DNA of 64,000 nt from the NCBI GenBank assembly GCA_946486375.1, contig CAMLTW010000005.1:1-64000 (forward strand). Reading direction: 5' to 3'. The stretch is from an uncultured Rikenellaceae bacterium (GTDB lineage: Bacteria > Bacteroidota > Bacteroidia > Bacteroidales > Rikenellaceae). Below the pieces are notes generated by a model. The model had not been told where the DNA came from. It made no database searches and was given only the letters and a program-made list of their open reading frames with translations. Made by a program: the position numbers and the translations under genes. This document shows, piece by piece, positions 54,868 to 63,138 of the stretch. Numbering within the stretch: position 1 is the first letter of the stretch; every line of letters begins with the position of its first letter.

Positions 54868-55188
54868 CTATTCGAATTCGATCATCAGATGCCCTTTCGG
54901 GAGTTTGTCGCCCACCTGCACATCGATTTTCTTGATCGTGCCGGCGATCGGAGACTTTACCCGGTTGTCCATTTTCATGGCCTTGTACATCATCAGCTCG
55001 TCTCCCGCTTTCACCTGTTGGCCGACAGCGACGTTGATCGCCACCACCGTTCCCGGAATGTGGGTCAGCAGGTGCTTGGGATTGGACGGTTCCCATTTTT
55101 TCCGACGACGGTACATGGCGTTGAAGGTCGTCTTATAGGTACCGTGCTGGGTTTGCAGTTCTTCCAGCTGTTCTTTTTCTTCACTCAT
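54868..55188 (-). CDS. Biotin carboxyl carrier protein of the methylmalonyl-CoA carboxyl-transfer module
   Basis: The 106-residue product ends in a biotinyl domain with the attachment site KAMKMDNRVKSPIAGTIKKI; the Lys in the M-K-M motif should carry biotin. The domain starts at PGTVVAINVAVGQQVKAGDE. The N-terminal 35 residues are charged and probably flexible. It begins 12 bases after the carboxyltransferase gene, so the two work as one unit that moves CO2 between methylmalonyl-CoA and another partner. Confidence 0.9.
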   Translation of the reverse strand: MSEEKEQLEELQTQHGTYKTTFNAMYRRRKKWEPSNPKHLLTHIPGTVVAINVAVGQQVKAGDELMMYKAMKMDNRVKSPIAGTIKKIDVQVGDKLPKGHLMIEFE

Positions 55189-55200
55189 ACCGCTATACGT

Positions 55201-56745
55201 TTAAAACGGAGGAATCCCGTGTTTTTTCGCCGGACGGCTGGCGATCTTGCCGGCCGCCACCTTCAGGGCGTGAGCCACGTAACCGCGCGTATCCGCCGGA
55301 GCGATCACCGCATCCACATATCCCTTGGCCGCGGCCACGTAGGGATTGGCGAACTTGTCCTTGTATTCCTGAATCCTGGCCTGCCGCATCGCCGCCGGAT
55401 CTTCCGCTTCCTTGATTTCTTTCCGGAAAATGATGTTGGCGGCTCCCTCGGGGCCCATCACGGCGATTTCGGCGTTCGGCCATGCGAATACGAAATCGGC
55501 CTGCAGGTGCCGGGAATTCATGGCGATATATCCGCCCCCGTAAGCCTTGCGCAGGATCACGGTGATCTTGGGCACCGTCGCTTCGCTGTAGGCATAGAGC
55601 ATTTTGGCCCCGTGCCGGATCACCCCGGCGTGTTCCTGGTCGATACCCGGCAGATAGCCCGGCAGGTCTTCCAGCGTCACGATGGGAATGTTGAAGGCGT
55701 CGCAGAAACGAATGAACCGAGCCGCCTTGTCCGACGAGTCGCAGTCGAGCACTCCGGCCAGTACCAGCGGCTGGTTGGCCACGAATCCCACGGTTTCCCC
55801 TTCGATCCGACCGAAACCGACCACGATGTTTCCGGCGAAAAGTTCCATCACTTCCACGAAATCGCTCTCGTCCGTGATGGCCCGGATCACGTCGCGTACG
55901 TCATAGGGTACCGAAGGATCGACCGGCACCGCCTTGGAAATGTCGTATTTTTGCTGAGGGGCTTTCGGGACCGCTTTCGCCGCTTTTTCCGTGTTGTTAT
56001 GCGGAATGACGGAAAGCAGCTTGCGGATCTGCCCGAAGCATTCCGCTTCGCTGGAAGCATAGAAATGCGCATTTCCGGTCAACTCGCTGTGCACCCGCGC
56101 CCCTCCGAGTTCCTCCATGGAAATTTCTTCCCCCAGCACCGTCTTGATGACTTCGGGACCGGTGATGAACATTTTGGAAACGTTTTCCACCACGAACACG
56201 AAATCGGTCAGGGCCGGCGAATAAACCGCTCCGCCGGCGCACGGGCCGAGGATCACGGAAATCTGAGGAATCACCCCGCTGGCCATCGTGTTGCGGAAAA
56301 AGATTTCCCCATATCCGGCCAGGGCGTTCACCCCTTCCTGAATCCGCGCTCCGCCGGAATCGTTGATCCCGACCAGCGGAATGCGCATGTTCAGGGCATA
56401 ATCCATGATCTTGGTGATCTTCCGGGCGTGCATTAGCCCCAAAGACCCCCCGGCCACGGTGAAATCCTGTGCGAAAACCGCGATCGGATTTCCGGCGACG
56501 GTACCCGTGCCGATCACCACGCCGTCCCCCGGCAGCACCTTTCCCTGCATGCCGAACTCGCGGGCGTCGTGTTCTACAAACATATCGTATTCATGGAAAG
56601 AACCTTCGTCCAGCAGGGCGTCGATCCGTTCACGGGCGGTCATCTTGCCGAGCGCCTTCTGTTTTTCGATGGCTTTCTCGCCGCCGCCGTGACTGAGTCT
56701 GGCTTTTTTCTCCTCGAGTTCGAGGATTTTGTCGTCCAATGCCAT
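55201..56745 (-). CDS. mmdA: Methylmalonyl-CoA decarboxylase/carboxyltransferase alpha subunit
   Basis: The 514-residue carboxyltransferase takes CO2 from methylmalonyl-CoA (or adds it to propionyl-CoA) using the biotin carrier. In Bacteroidales this is the last step from succinate to propionate. Conserved stretches are GVVIGTGTVAGNPIAVFAQD, GINDSGGARIQEGVNALAGY, GPCAGGAVYSPALTDFVFVV and YGGGYIAMNSRHLQADFVFA, which form the acyl-CoA sites of the two crotonase-like halves. Only the carrier gene is adjacent; the sodium-pumping beta subunit and the delta subunit are absent, so the energy-coupling partner is elsewhere or missing. Confidence 0.92.
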   Translation of the reverse strand: MALDDKILELEEKKARLSHGGGEKAIEKQKALGKMTARERIDALLDEGSFHEYDMFVEHDAREFGMQGKVLPGDGVVIGTGTVAGNPIAVFAQDFTVAGGSLGLMHARKITKIMDYALNMRIPLVGINDSGGARIQEGVNALAGYGEIFFRNTMASGVIPQISVILGPCAGGAVYSPALTDFVFVVENVSKMFITGPEVIKTVLGEEISMEELGGARVHSELTGNAHFYASSEAECFGQIRKLLSVIPHNNTEKAAKAVPKAPQQKYDISKAVPVDPSVPYDVRDVIRAITDESDFVEVMELFAGNIVVGFGRIEGETVGFVANQPLVLAGVLDCDSSDKAARFIRFCDAFNIPIVTLEDLPGYLPGIDQEHAGVIRHGAKMLYAYSEATVPKITVILRKAYGGGYIAMNSRHLQADFVFAWPNAEIAVMGPEGAANIIFRKEIKEAEDPAAMRQARIQEYKDKFANPYVAAAKGYVDAVIAPADTRGYVAHALKVAAGKIASRPAKKHGIPPF

Positions 56746-56870
56746 AAAAATTCCGTTTGGTTAATATTCGTTTGACTGTTTCTTCATTCGGTTTTTGTTA
56801 AAACAGCTTCCGCAAAACATCCGGCAAGTTTAAGAAAAAATTCCCAAATCGAGAAATCCCGCCTCCGGCC

Positions 56871-57689
56871 TCACTCCATTCGGACGTCGTACACGAAATC
56901 GTCCGGCGCTTCCGTCCACGCGGGAGGCTCCGCCCGGAAAAAGCCGTACACGGCGGAACCGGAACCCGACATCGAAGCATACACCGCGCCCTGCCGGTAA
57001 AGCCGTTCCTTGACGGCCCCGATCCGGGGATATTTCCGGAACACGGAAGGTTCGAAATCGTTTTTCAGCCGATCCCGCCAATGCTGCACGCCTTCCGCCA
57101 GTATTTCCGGAAGCGGCCTCTGCGGGGCGGCAGGCGCCACTCCGGCATACGCCTCTCCCGTCCCCACGGCGAGCGGGGGCTTCACGATCCGCAGCCAGAG
57201 GCCGGACAGGTTCACTTCCGTCGGGGTCAGTATCTCTCCCCTTCCCGTCGCCAAAGCCGGCCGGTTTTGCACGAAGAAAACGGTATCGCTGCCCAACTGC
57301 GCAGCCAGTTCGCTCAAAGCATCATCGGCCAAATCCAGGTTGTAAATGTCGTTCATCAACCGCAGCACCGCCACGGCATCGGAAGACCCGCCGCCCAACC
57401 CGGCTCCGAAGGGAATGACTTTATGAATGTGCAGTTTTACGCCGCCGATTCCGTACCGTTCCCGCATCAATTCGCAGGCCCGGACGCAAAGATTCCGCTG
57501 CGGCGGACAGTCGAGCGGAAGTCCCGATGCGGTAAATTCCACGCACGGAGCCTCCTGCCGGACGGCTTCCACGGCGTCGCACAGTCCCGGAACCGGTACC
57601 ATGACCGTTTCGATATCGTGATAACCGTCAGGGCGTCTGGCGGTCACATACAGGCCCAGATTGATCTTGCAGGCGGGAAAAAAAATCAT
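56871..57689 (-). CDS. ispE: 4-diphosphocytidyl-2-C-methyl-D-erythritol kinase
   Basis: IspE phosphorylates CDP-methylerythritol in the MEP pathway for isoprenoids. The 272-residue GHMP kinase has FFPACKINLGLYVTARRPDG near the start (catalytic Lys region) and the ATP loop VIPFGAGLGGGSSDAVAVL. Near the end YASMSGSGSAVYGFF is the third GHMP motif. ATG 57689 is chosen because homologues begin MIxFPxAKINLGL; the longer frame adds four residues. Its promoter lies back to back with that of the GSCFA gene. Confidence 0.94.
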   Translation of the reverse strand: MIFFPACKINLGLYVTARRPDGYHDIETVMVPVPGLCDAVEAVRQEAPCVEFTASGLPLDCPPQRNLCVRACELMRERYGIGGVKLHIHKVIPFGAGLGGGSSDAVAVLRLMNDIYNLDLADDALSELAAQLGSDTVFFVQNRPALATGRGEILTPTEVNLSGLWLRIVKPPLAVGTGEAYAGVAPAAPQRPLPEILAEGVQHWRDRLKNDFEPSVFRKYPRIGAVKERLYRQGAVYASMSGSGSAVYGFFRAEPPAWTEAPDDFVYDVRME

Positions 57690-57712
57690 GGCGAATGACA
57701 TTGATATAGGAA

Positions 57713-57720
57713 CAAAGATA
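57713..57720 (-). promoter_or_regulatory. Promoter -7 box of ispE
   Basis: Leftward TATCTTTG, a perfect TAnnTTTG, 23 bases before the ispE ATG. Confidence 0.55.
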
Positions 57721-57729
57721 GAAAATTTC

Positions 57730-57737
57730 TATTTTTG
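57730..57737 (+). promoter_or_regulatory. Promoter -7 box of the GSCFA gene
   Basis: TATTTTTG fits TAnnTTTG, 21 bases before the GSCFA start. It lies 9 bases from the divergent ispE box, so the two promoters overlap and could compete. Confidence 0.5.
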
Positions 57738-57758
57738 GTGCCCGAAGCGTAAAAAATC

Positions 57759-58736
57759 ATGGAATTTCGGACGGTAGCGGACATACCGGAATGCGGTTTC
57801 CGGCTGGGATACTCCGACAGGGGGATGCTGGTCGGTTCGTGCTTCACGGACAACATCGGCAAACGGCTGCTGCGGTACAAGATGCCCGTAACAGTCAACC
57901 CGCTGGGGACGGTCTACAATCCCTTTTCCGTGCTCCGAACGCTGGAACGGCTGGTATCCGGACAGGAGCTAACGGCGGCGGAGTTGGAATTCGCCGACGG
58001 TCTGTGGTTCAGTTTCGATTGTCATGGCTCGTTTTCCTCCTCCGACCGAGGCGGGACACTGGCACGCATCAACGAAGCGATCCGGGCAGGACACGAAGCG
58101 TTGACCCGCGCATCTTATCTGGTGCTGACGCTGGGAACCGCCTGGGTCTATGAGTTGCCCGACGGCCGGGTCGTCGCAAACTGCCACAAGCTGCCGGAAC
58201 GGAATTTCCGCCGGCGACTACTGGCTCCGGAAGAAATCGTCGCGGCATTCGACCAGCTTTTTTCCAGGCCTCTTTTCCAGGATAAAAAGATCGTGTTCAC
58301 GGTCAGTCCCGTCCGGCATCTGAGGGATGGAGCGACCGGAAACCAACTGAGCAAAAGCACCCTGATCGTAGCCGTACACCGGCTGACAGAGAAATACCAG
58401 GACACCGTCTACTTCCCGGCCTACGAAATCATGGCGGACGACCTGCGGGACTACCGCTTTTACGAACGGGACATGATCCATCCTTCCCCGGTAGCCGTGG
58501 ACTACATCTGGGAACGGTTCCGGGACGTTCTGTTCGACCGGGAAGCGCAACGACTGTTCGTCCGGCTGGAAAAGCTGCGGGCGGCACGGGAACACCGTCC
58601 CCTGCATCCCGATACGGAACAGTACCGGCACTTCCGGGAAAACATGCTCGCCGAAACCGAACGCCTCCGGAAGGCCTTTCCGCAGCTCGACCTCGATGAA
58701 GAAACCGCTTATTTTTCATCGCCGTGGGAAAGCTGA
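57759..58736 (+). CDS. GSCFA domain protein
   Basis: The 325-residue product carries the eponymous motif MLVGSCFTDNIGKRLLRYKM at about residues 29-48. GSCFA proteins resemble the SGNH/GDSL hydrolase fold; the Ser in GSCF would be the nucleophile. YELPDGRVVANCHKLPERNF, FTVSPVRHLRDGATGNQLSK and MIHPSPVAVDYIWERF give further conserved polar residues, including a Asp/His-type pair near the end. No signal peptide is visible, so it is probably cytoplasmic. Substrate is unknown. Its last 13 bases overlap the next gene. Confidence 0.85.
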   Translation: MEFRTVADIPECGFRLGYSDRGMLVGSCFTDNIGKRLLRYKMPVTVNPLGTVYNPFSVLRTLERLVSGQELTAAELEFADGLWFSFDCHGSFSSSDRGGTLARINEAIRAGHEALTRASYLVLTLGTAWVYELPDGRVVANCHKLPERNFRRRLLAPEEIVAAFDQLFSRPLFQDKKIVFTVSPVRHLRDGATGNQLSKSTLIVAVHRLTEKYQDTVYFPAYEIMADDLRDYRFYERDMIHPSPVAVDYIWERFRDVLFDREAQRLFVRLEKLRAAREHRPLHPDTEQYRHFRENMLAETERLRKAFPQLDLDEETAYFSSPWES

Positions 58737-59104
58737 GGGAAGTGAAATGCGGACGCTGCGGCAGCAGGGTGCGGATTCCGTGGTTCTGGGCGCTCGGACT
58801 CGAAGGGGTGTTCTACTGCCGCGAATGCCGGAAATATTTCCGGATCGACTATCGGCTGGGGGCCGTGCTGACCGGTGCGGGCTGGGCGCTGGCGCTCGGA
58901 ACAGTTCAGCTGATCGGTTATTTCACTTCGGCGTTCACGGTCATTCTCGCAGCCGTCCTGTTTCTCCCGGCCGCTTTTTTCTATGCTTTCCTGCTGAGAA
59001 AGTTTTTCCTGACTCTCACCTGCGCGCGGCGCCCCGGCAACCGAAAAAGTCCGTCGAAGAAAGAAAACCAACCGGAGGACGATTCCGCCGGAAGTTCCGA
59101 ATAA
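58724..59104 (+). CDS. Small membrane protein with a zinc ribbon
   Basis: The 126-residue product has two CxxC pairs (KCGRCGSRVRIPW and FYCRECRKYF) that should bind zinc, followed by two membrane helices (about 50-70 and 74-95) and a charged tail. The fold recalls CXXC-20-CXXC proteins of Bacteroidota. Function is unknown. The start is GTG at 58724, inside the last codons of the GSCFA gene (13-base overlap), which suggests coupled expression. Confidence 0.6.
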   Translation: MGKLREVKCGRCGSRVRIPWFWALGLEGVFYCRECRKYFRIDYRLGAVLTGAGWALALGTVQLIGYFTSAFTVILAAVLFLPAAFFYAFLLRKFFLTLTCARRPGNRKSPSKKENQPEDDSAGSSE

Positions 59105-59109
59105 ATGTA

Positions 59110-59117
59110 TAATTTTG
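59110..59117 (+). promoter_or_regulatory. Possible -7 box of the alkaline-phosphatase-like gene
   Basis: TAATTTTG fits TAnnTTTG, 18 bases before the ATG. No clear TTTG at -33. Confidence 0.45.
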
Positions 59118-59135
59118 TCCAAATTTTTCGACCCT

Positions 59136-60764
59136 ATGCGTAAATACCATATATTTTCCCTGCTTGCGTGCCTGACGACGGCCGCAGCGACGCAGGCGGC
59201 TCCTGCCCCGCCCAAGCTGGTAGTGCAGATCGTGGTCAGCCAGATGCGCTACGACTACCTGCAACGGTTCGGGCACAACTTCGCCGAAAACGGATTCAAC
59301 GCCTTTCTGCGGAACGGCGTAACTTGCACCAATGCCCGCTACGGCTACATGAACACGACCACTCCGGCGGGCCTGGCCACTCTGACCACCGGAAGCGATC
59401 CCTGTTCCCACGGCATCCTTTCCGAACATTGGATCGACTATACCACCAACGGCGACGTGCGCCTGATCGAGGACGATCGCTATTTCGGCGTGGGCTGCGT
59501 GGAAACGGACGGACAGTATTCGCCCGCGAAACTCTCCGTAAGCACCCTGGGAGACGAGTTGAAGAAAAACGATCCGCGCTCCAAGGTCGTCAGCCTCGCC
59601 CTGCATCCGGCTTCGGCAATCGTGGCGGGCGGCAACCTGGCAGACGCTGCCTACTGGTTCGACATCCACCGCGGCAACTGGTCTACCAGCACCTATTACC
59701 TGCAGCGGCTGCCGAACTGGGTGGAAAAGTACAACGAGCAACGGGCCGTGGACGCTTACAACGACCGGGTATGGAACATTTCGCTGCCGCCTTCCAGCTA
59801 TGTCTGCACCGAACACAGCGACATCGTCCCGGACAGCGTCAGGCGAAACGGATCCGGCTTTTCCCTTTCGGCCCTGTTCCGGCAAAAACCGGACGTCGAC
59901 TACGCCAAACTGAGCGTTACACCGGTGGGCACGGACATGCTGACGGACTTCGCCAAGCAAACGGTGGTTTACGAAAACCTGGGCAAGGACGAACATCCAG
60001 ACCTGCTGCTCATCACCGTCGATCCGACGCGCGACATTTCGGAAAGCTACGGGACCGAATCCATGGAGAACGAAGACGCCTATTACCGGCTGGACCGGAA
60101 CCTGGCCGACCTGATGGAATACATCGGCGTGCAGGTCGGGAAGGAAAACGTGCTTTTCGTGCTGACTTCCGACCACGGAGCGAGCGACACCTACCGGGAA
60201 GGCGGGAAAATGCCGGGCGGTCTGTTCAACGTGATGCAGTTCAAGGTGCTCATCAACGGCTTCCTCAACACGCAGTACGGAACGGCGACGTGGGTGGTGG
60301 ACTACGACAACCGGAGCCTTTACCTGAATCGCCGGATTGTGTTCGAGAAGAACCTGAGCCTGGCCGAAATGCAGACCAAGGCGGCCGCTTTCGCCCTTCA
60401 GTTCCGGGGGGTTTCCGAAGCAGTCACCGCCACGGCCCTTCAGAACAGCCATTTTTCAGGTGGCGCTCTGTCGAAAATCCAAAAGGGTTTCTACCCGAAG
60501 CATTCCGGAGACATCGTCATCAACCTGATGCCGGGATGGATCGAGGACACGGGCGACCGGGTTTCGACAAGCGGTTCGCTATACGAATACGATACGCACG
60601 TTCCTTTGCTGTGGTACGGCCCCGGCCTCGGAAAAGAAACGATCCACGACCCGGTGGACATGACCGACGTGGCTCCCACCCTGGCACGGATTCTGGGCAT
60701 CAATCGTCCGGACGTGGCCACGGGCCGGGAAATCATTCCTCTCACCACCAAATACACGGATTAA
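59136..60764 (+). CDS. Alkaline-phosphatase-superfamily protein with degenerate metal site
   Basis: The 542-residue product has a signal peptide (MRKYHIFSLLACLTTAAATQ) and the overall layout of PafA-type periplasmic phosphatases: MRYDYLQRFG, TTTPAGLATLTTG, LTSDHGASDTYREGG and YEYDTHVPLLWYGPG. Key residues differ. The first metal Asp (normally VDQM) is Ser in VVSQM; the GH after the threonine nucleophile is GL; a metal His expected in DxxxHxxG is missing in RDISESYG; and the late His of the THG motif is Ser in STSGSLY. The DH pair remains. It is probably not an active phosphatase. SufE follows 6 bases later. Confidence 0.78.
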   Translation: MRKYHIFSLLACLTTAAATQAAPAPPKLVVQIVVSQMRYDYLQRFGHNFAENGFNAFLRNGVTCTNARYGYMNTTTPAGLATLTTGSDPCSHGILSEHWIDYTTNGDVRLIEDDRYFGVGCVETDGQYSPAKLSVSTLGDELKKNDPRSKVVSLALHPASAIVAGGNLADAAYWFDIHRGNWSTSTYYLQRLPNWVEKYNEQRAVDAYNDRVWNISLPPSSYVCTEHSDIVPDSVRRNGSGFSLSALFRQKPDVDYAKLSVTPVGTDMLTDFAKQTVVYENLGKDEHPDLLLITVDPTRDISESYGTESMENEDAYYRLDRNLADLMEYIGVQVGKENVLFVLTSDHGASDTYREGGKMPGGLFNVMQFKVLINGFLNTQYGTATWVVDYDNRSLYLNRRIVFEKNLSLAEMQTKAAAFALQFRGVSEAVTATALQNSHFSGGALSKIQKGFYPKHSGDIVINLMPGWIEDTGDRVSTSGSLYEYDTHVPLLWYGPGLGKETIHDPVDMTDVAPTLARILGINRPDVATGREIIPLTTKYTD

Positions 60765-60770
60765 AGCACC

Positions 60771-61211
60771 ATGAAACAGGATCAAATACAGGATGAAATC
60801 GTCGAAGAATTTTCGGTCTTCGACGAATGGCTCGACAGATACAACTACCTGATCGAACTGAGCCGGGAACTCCCCGCCATCGACGAAAAACACCGGACGG
60901 AACAGTACCTCATCAAGGGGTGCCAGTCGCGGGTATGGGTGGACGCGGAACTGCGCGACGGGAAAATTTACTATACGGCGGACAGCGACGCCATAATAAC
61001 CAAGGGAATCATCGCGTTACTCATCCGGGTGCTGAACGGCCGCACGCCGCAGGAAATTCTGGATACAGACCTCTATTTCATCGAGCGCATCGGGCTGCAG
61101 GAAAACCTGTCGCCGACCCGCGCCAACGGTCTGTTGTCGATGATCAAGCAGATGCGTCTGTACGCGCTGGCCTATAACAGCCGAACGAACCCGGAAGGAA
61201 ACCCGGCTTAA
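60771..61211 (+). CDS. sufE: SufE-family sulfur acceptor protein
   Basis: SufE takes sulfur from the cysteine desulfurase SufS and passes it to the SUF scaffold for iron-sulfur cluster assembly. The 146-residue product has the acceptor Cys in LIKGCQSRVWVDAEL and the family's ADSDAIITKGIIALLIRVLN and GLQENLSPTRANGLLSMIKQ. ATG start 6 bases after the alkaline-phosphatase-like gene. The main suf operon is not in the window, but the DUF59 protein next door belongs to the same process. Confidence 0.93.
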   Translation: MKQDQIQDEIVEEFSVFDEWLDRYNYLIELSRELPAIDEKHRTEQYLIKGCQSRVWVDAELRDGKIYYTADSDAIITKGIIALLIRVLNGRTPQEILDTDLYFIERIGLQENLSPTRANGLLSMIKQMRLYALAYNSRTNPEGNPA

Positions 61212-61258
61212 CGATATTTCCTACGGAGGTTTCCTTTTCTAAGAGGAGCAAGTATACC

Positions 61259-61579
61259 ATGACACCACAGGACATATTGCGCATGGAACAGGACATCGTC
61301 CTGGTGCTGAAAAACATTTACGACCCGGAAATCCCGGTGAACGTCTATGACCTCGGGCTGATCTACGAAATAGACGTGGAACCCGACAGAACCGCCAACA
61401 TCCGGATGACGCTCACGGCTCCGAACTGCCCGATGGCCGATCAGCTCGTGGAGGACGTGAACCGGGAAGTGGCCAAGGTGAAGGGCATTAAGGATGTCAA
61501 CGTAATTCTCACTTTCGATCCACCGTGGGACCGGAGCATGATCTCGGAGGAGGCACTGCTGGAACTGGGATTGATGTAG
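61259..61579 (+). CDS. DUF59/MIP18-type iron-sulfur assembly protein (SufT-like)
   Basis: The 106-residue protein has the family pattern LKNIYDPEIPVNVYDLGLIY and MTLTAPNCPMADQLVEDVNR, with the conserved Cys, ending in LTFDPPWDRSMISEEA. Such proteins help mature iron-sulfur enzymes. It follows sufE by 47 bases, a frequent partnership. ATG start. Confidence 0.92.
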   Translation: MTPQDILRMEQDIVLVLKNIYDPEIPVNVYDLGLIYEIDVEPDRTANIRMTLTAPNCPMADQLVEDVNREVAKVKGIKDVNVILTFDPPWDRSMISEEALLELGLM

Positions 61580-61659
61580 CGGAGTGCACCGGAAACCCGG
61601 TCGAAAGGTGCCGTGCAATTGTGCGGAGAATCCTTCTGTCCACAAAATAGCTGAAAAAG

Positions 61660-61700
61660 ACGCGGCATCCGAACCGAAAGTAGGATGCCGTCGTTTTTTT
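61660..61700 (+). terminator. Intrinsic terminator after the DUF59 gene
   Basis: CGGCATCC (61663-61670) pairs with GGATGCCG (61683-61690), then TCG and seven T. It lies 80 bases past the stop. Confidence 0.85.
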
Positions 61701-61716
61701 ATGTATGTTTACATAA
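61699..61716 (+). promoter_or_regulatory. Inverted repeat, possible operator, upstream of DUF2851
   Basis: TTATGTA and TACATAA form a 7-base inverted repeat around TGTT, 13 bases before the DUF2851 start. A weak -7-like box TATGTTTA overlaps it. This could be an operator over the promoter, but it overlaps the tail of the terminator and the match may be chance. Confidence 0.35.
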
Positions 61717-61728
61717 AAATAACGACTC

Positions 61729-63021
61729 ATGCTTACCGAAGAAATCCGGCTGAAAGAAAATCTGCTGTCCTTCGTCTGGCAGCACAGTCTGTACGATACG
61801 AATTTTCTGTACACCCGTTTCCGGGAAAAAGCGATCGCGGTGAGCCCCGGCAGGCGGAATTTCGGGGAAGGCCCCCGTTTCCTCCAGGCGGAAATCCGGC
61901 TCGGGGAGAAAACGTTCGTGGGCAACGTCGCCATTCACCGAAAAGCTTCGGACTGGGCCTATTCCCACCACAACACCGATCCCGCCTACGACGGAGTGAT
62001 CCTGCTGGCGGTGGAGGAAGACGACCGGCTGATCCGCCGGATCGACGATTCGGTGCTTCCCGTGGTCGTCCTTCAATACCCGGAAACCCTCAAGCAGAAA
62101 TACCGGGCTCTGACCCTCGGCTCGCAGGGATTCGCCTGCGCATCCTTTCTGAAAACGGAAATGAAACCGGTAGAGGTCAAGAACGCCTGCACCCGCCTGA
62201 TGACCGAACGCCTCGAACGCAAATACAACGACATTCTGGAAATCCACCGTCAGGCGGAAAACGACTGGCACGAAACGTTCCATATCCTGCTGTTCCGTTC
62301 CATGGGCCTCGGCAGCAACAAGGAAGCCTTCATGGCGCTGGCCCGGAACGTGCCTTATGCAAAACTGTGTCAGGAGAAAGGAGACATCCGGAACCTGGAA
62401 GCCATGCTTTTCGGAGGGGCGGGCCTGCTGGACGGGGCCGTATACGATCCGTACAAATCCGACCTGGAAAAACGTTTCGAGACGCTGAGCCGTCGCCACG
62501 GCCTGCAGGCGCTTTCCTACTGCAGCTGGAGCAGCAAAAAGGTGCGTCCCTACAATTTTCCGCCCAAACGGATCGCCGAGCTGGCCAAACTCATCGACGC
62601 GGGTACCTTCACTTTGAACAATATCCTTTCCTGCGAAAGCGTTACGGAGGTAAAAAGGCTATTCGACATCGAACTCTCCGACTACTGGAAACGCAACTTC
62701 TCCTTCGGCCAGGGTTCCGCGCGTCAGCACCGGGCGGTCGGAGACATCACCGCCGATCTGGTAGTCATCAACCACGTGGCACCCCTGATGTTCGCTTACG
62801 GGCGTCAGACGGGCGAAGCGGCCTTGGAGGAACGGGCATTGGACCTCCTCTATCAAGTGAAGGCCGAAGCGAATAAATATACCAGCGGTTGGACGAAACG
62901 GGGAATCACCATCGAAAACGCCTTTCATTCGCAGGCTTTTATCCAGCTTACCACGGAATATTGCCTGCGGCGCAGGTGCTGCGAATGTTTTATTGGAATA
63001 AAAGCGCTGAAAAAGATTTAA
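61729..63021 (+). CDS. DUF2851 family protein
   Basis: The 430-residue product matches DUF2851, a family of cytoplasmic-looking Bacteroidota proteins of unknown function. Conserved-looking stretches are ENLLSFVWQHSLYDTNFLYT, GNVAIHRKASDWAYSHHNTD, ARNVPYAKLCQEKGDIRNLE and LSYCSWSSKKVRPYNFPPKR. Near the end LRRRCCECFIGIKAL holds clustered cysteines. The HH and D residues near HHNTDPAYDGVILLAVEEDD could be a metal or active site, but that is a guess. ATG start, alone on its transcript. Confidence 0.82.
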   Translation: MLTEEIRLKENLLSFVWQHSLYDTNFLYTRFREKAIAVSPGRRNFGEGPRFLQAEIRLGEKTFVGNVAIHRKASDWAYSHHNTDPAYDGVILLAVEEDDRLIRRIDDSVLPVVVLQYPETLKQKYRALTLGSQGFACASFLKTEMKPVEVKNACTRLMTERLERKYNDILEIHRQAENDWHETFHILLFRSMGLGSNKEAFMALARNVPYAKLCQEKGDIRNLEAMLFGGAGLLDGAVYDPYKSDLEKRFETLSRRHGLQALSYCSWSSKKVRPYNFPPKRIAELAKLIDAGTFTLNNILSCESVTEVKRLFDIELSDYWKRNFSFGQGSARQHRAVGDITADLVVINHVAPLMFAYGRQTGEAALEERALDLLYQVKAEANKYTSGWTKRGITIENAFHSQAFIQLTTEYCLRRRCCECFIGIKALKKI

Positions 63022-63026
63022 TTTTT

Positions 63027-63138
63027 TATCTTTACGCAGTTTTTTGCAAAGGTTCGTCCATGCCTCCGGAACGGTCCGGAAGAATGGGGGAAATTCTTTT
63101 TTATAACGGAGAACGAAAATTCTAAAAGTGAAACACAT
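63027..63138 (+). promoter_or_regulatory. secA upstream region with weak promoter box
   Basis: TATCTTTA (63027-63034) resembles the -7 box with one mismatch and would give a leader of about 100 bases before secA. The leader holds a small CCGGA/TCCGG hairpin (near 63065-63078). SecA leaders are regulated in some bacteria, but nothing here proves it. Confidence 0.35.
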
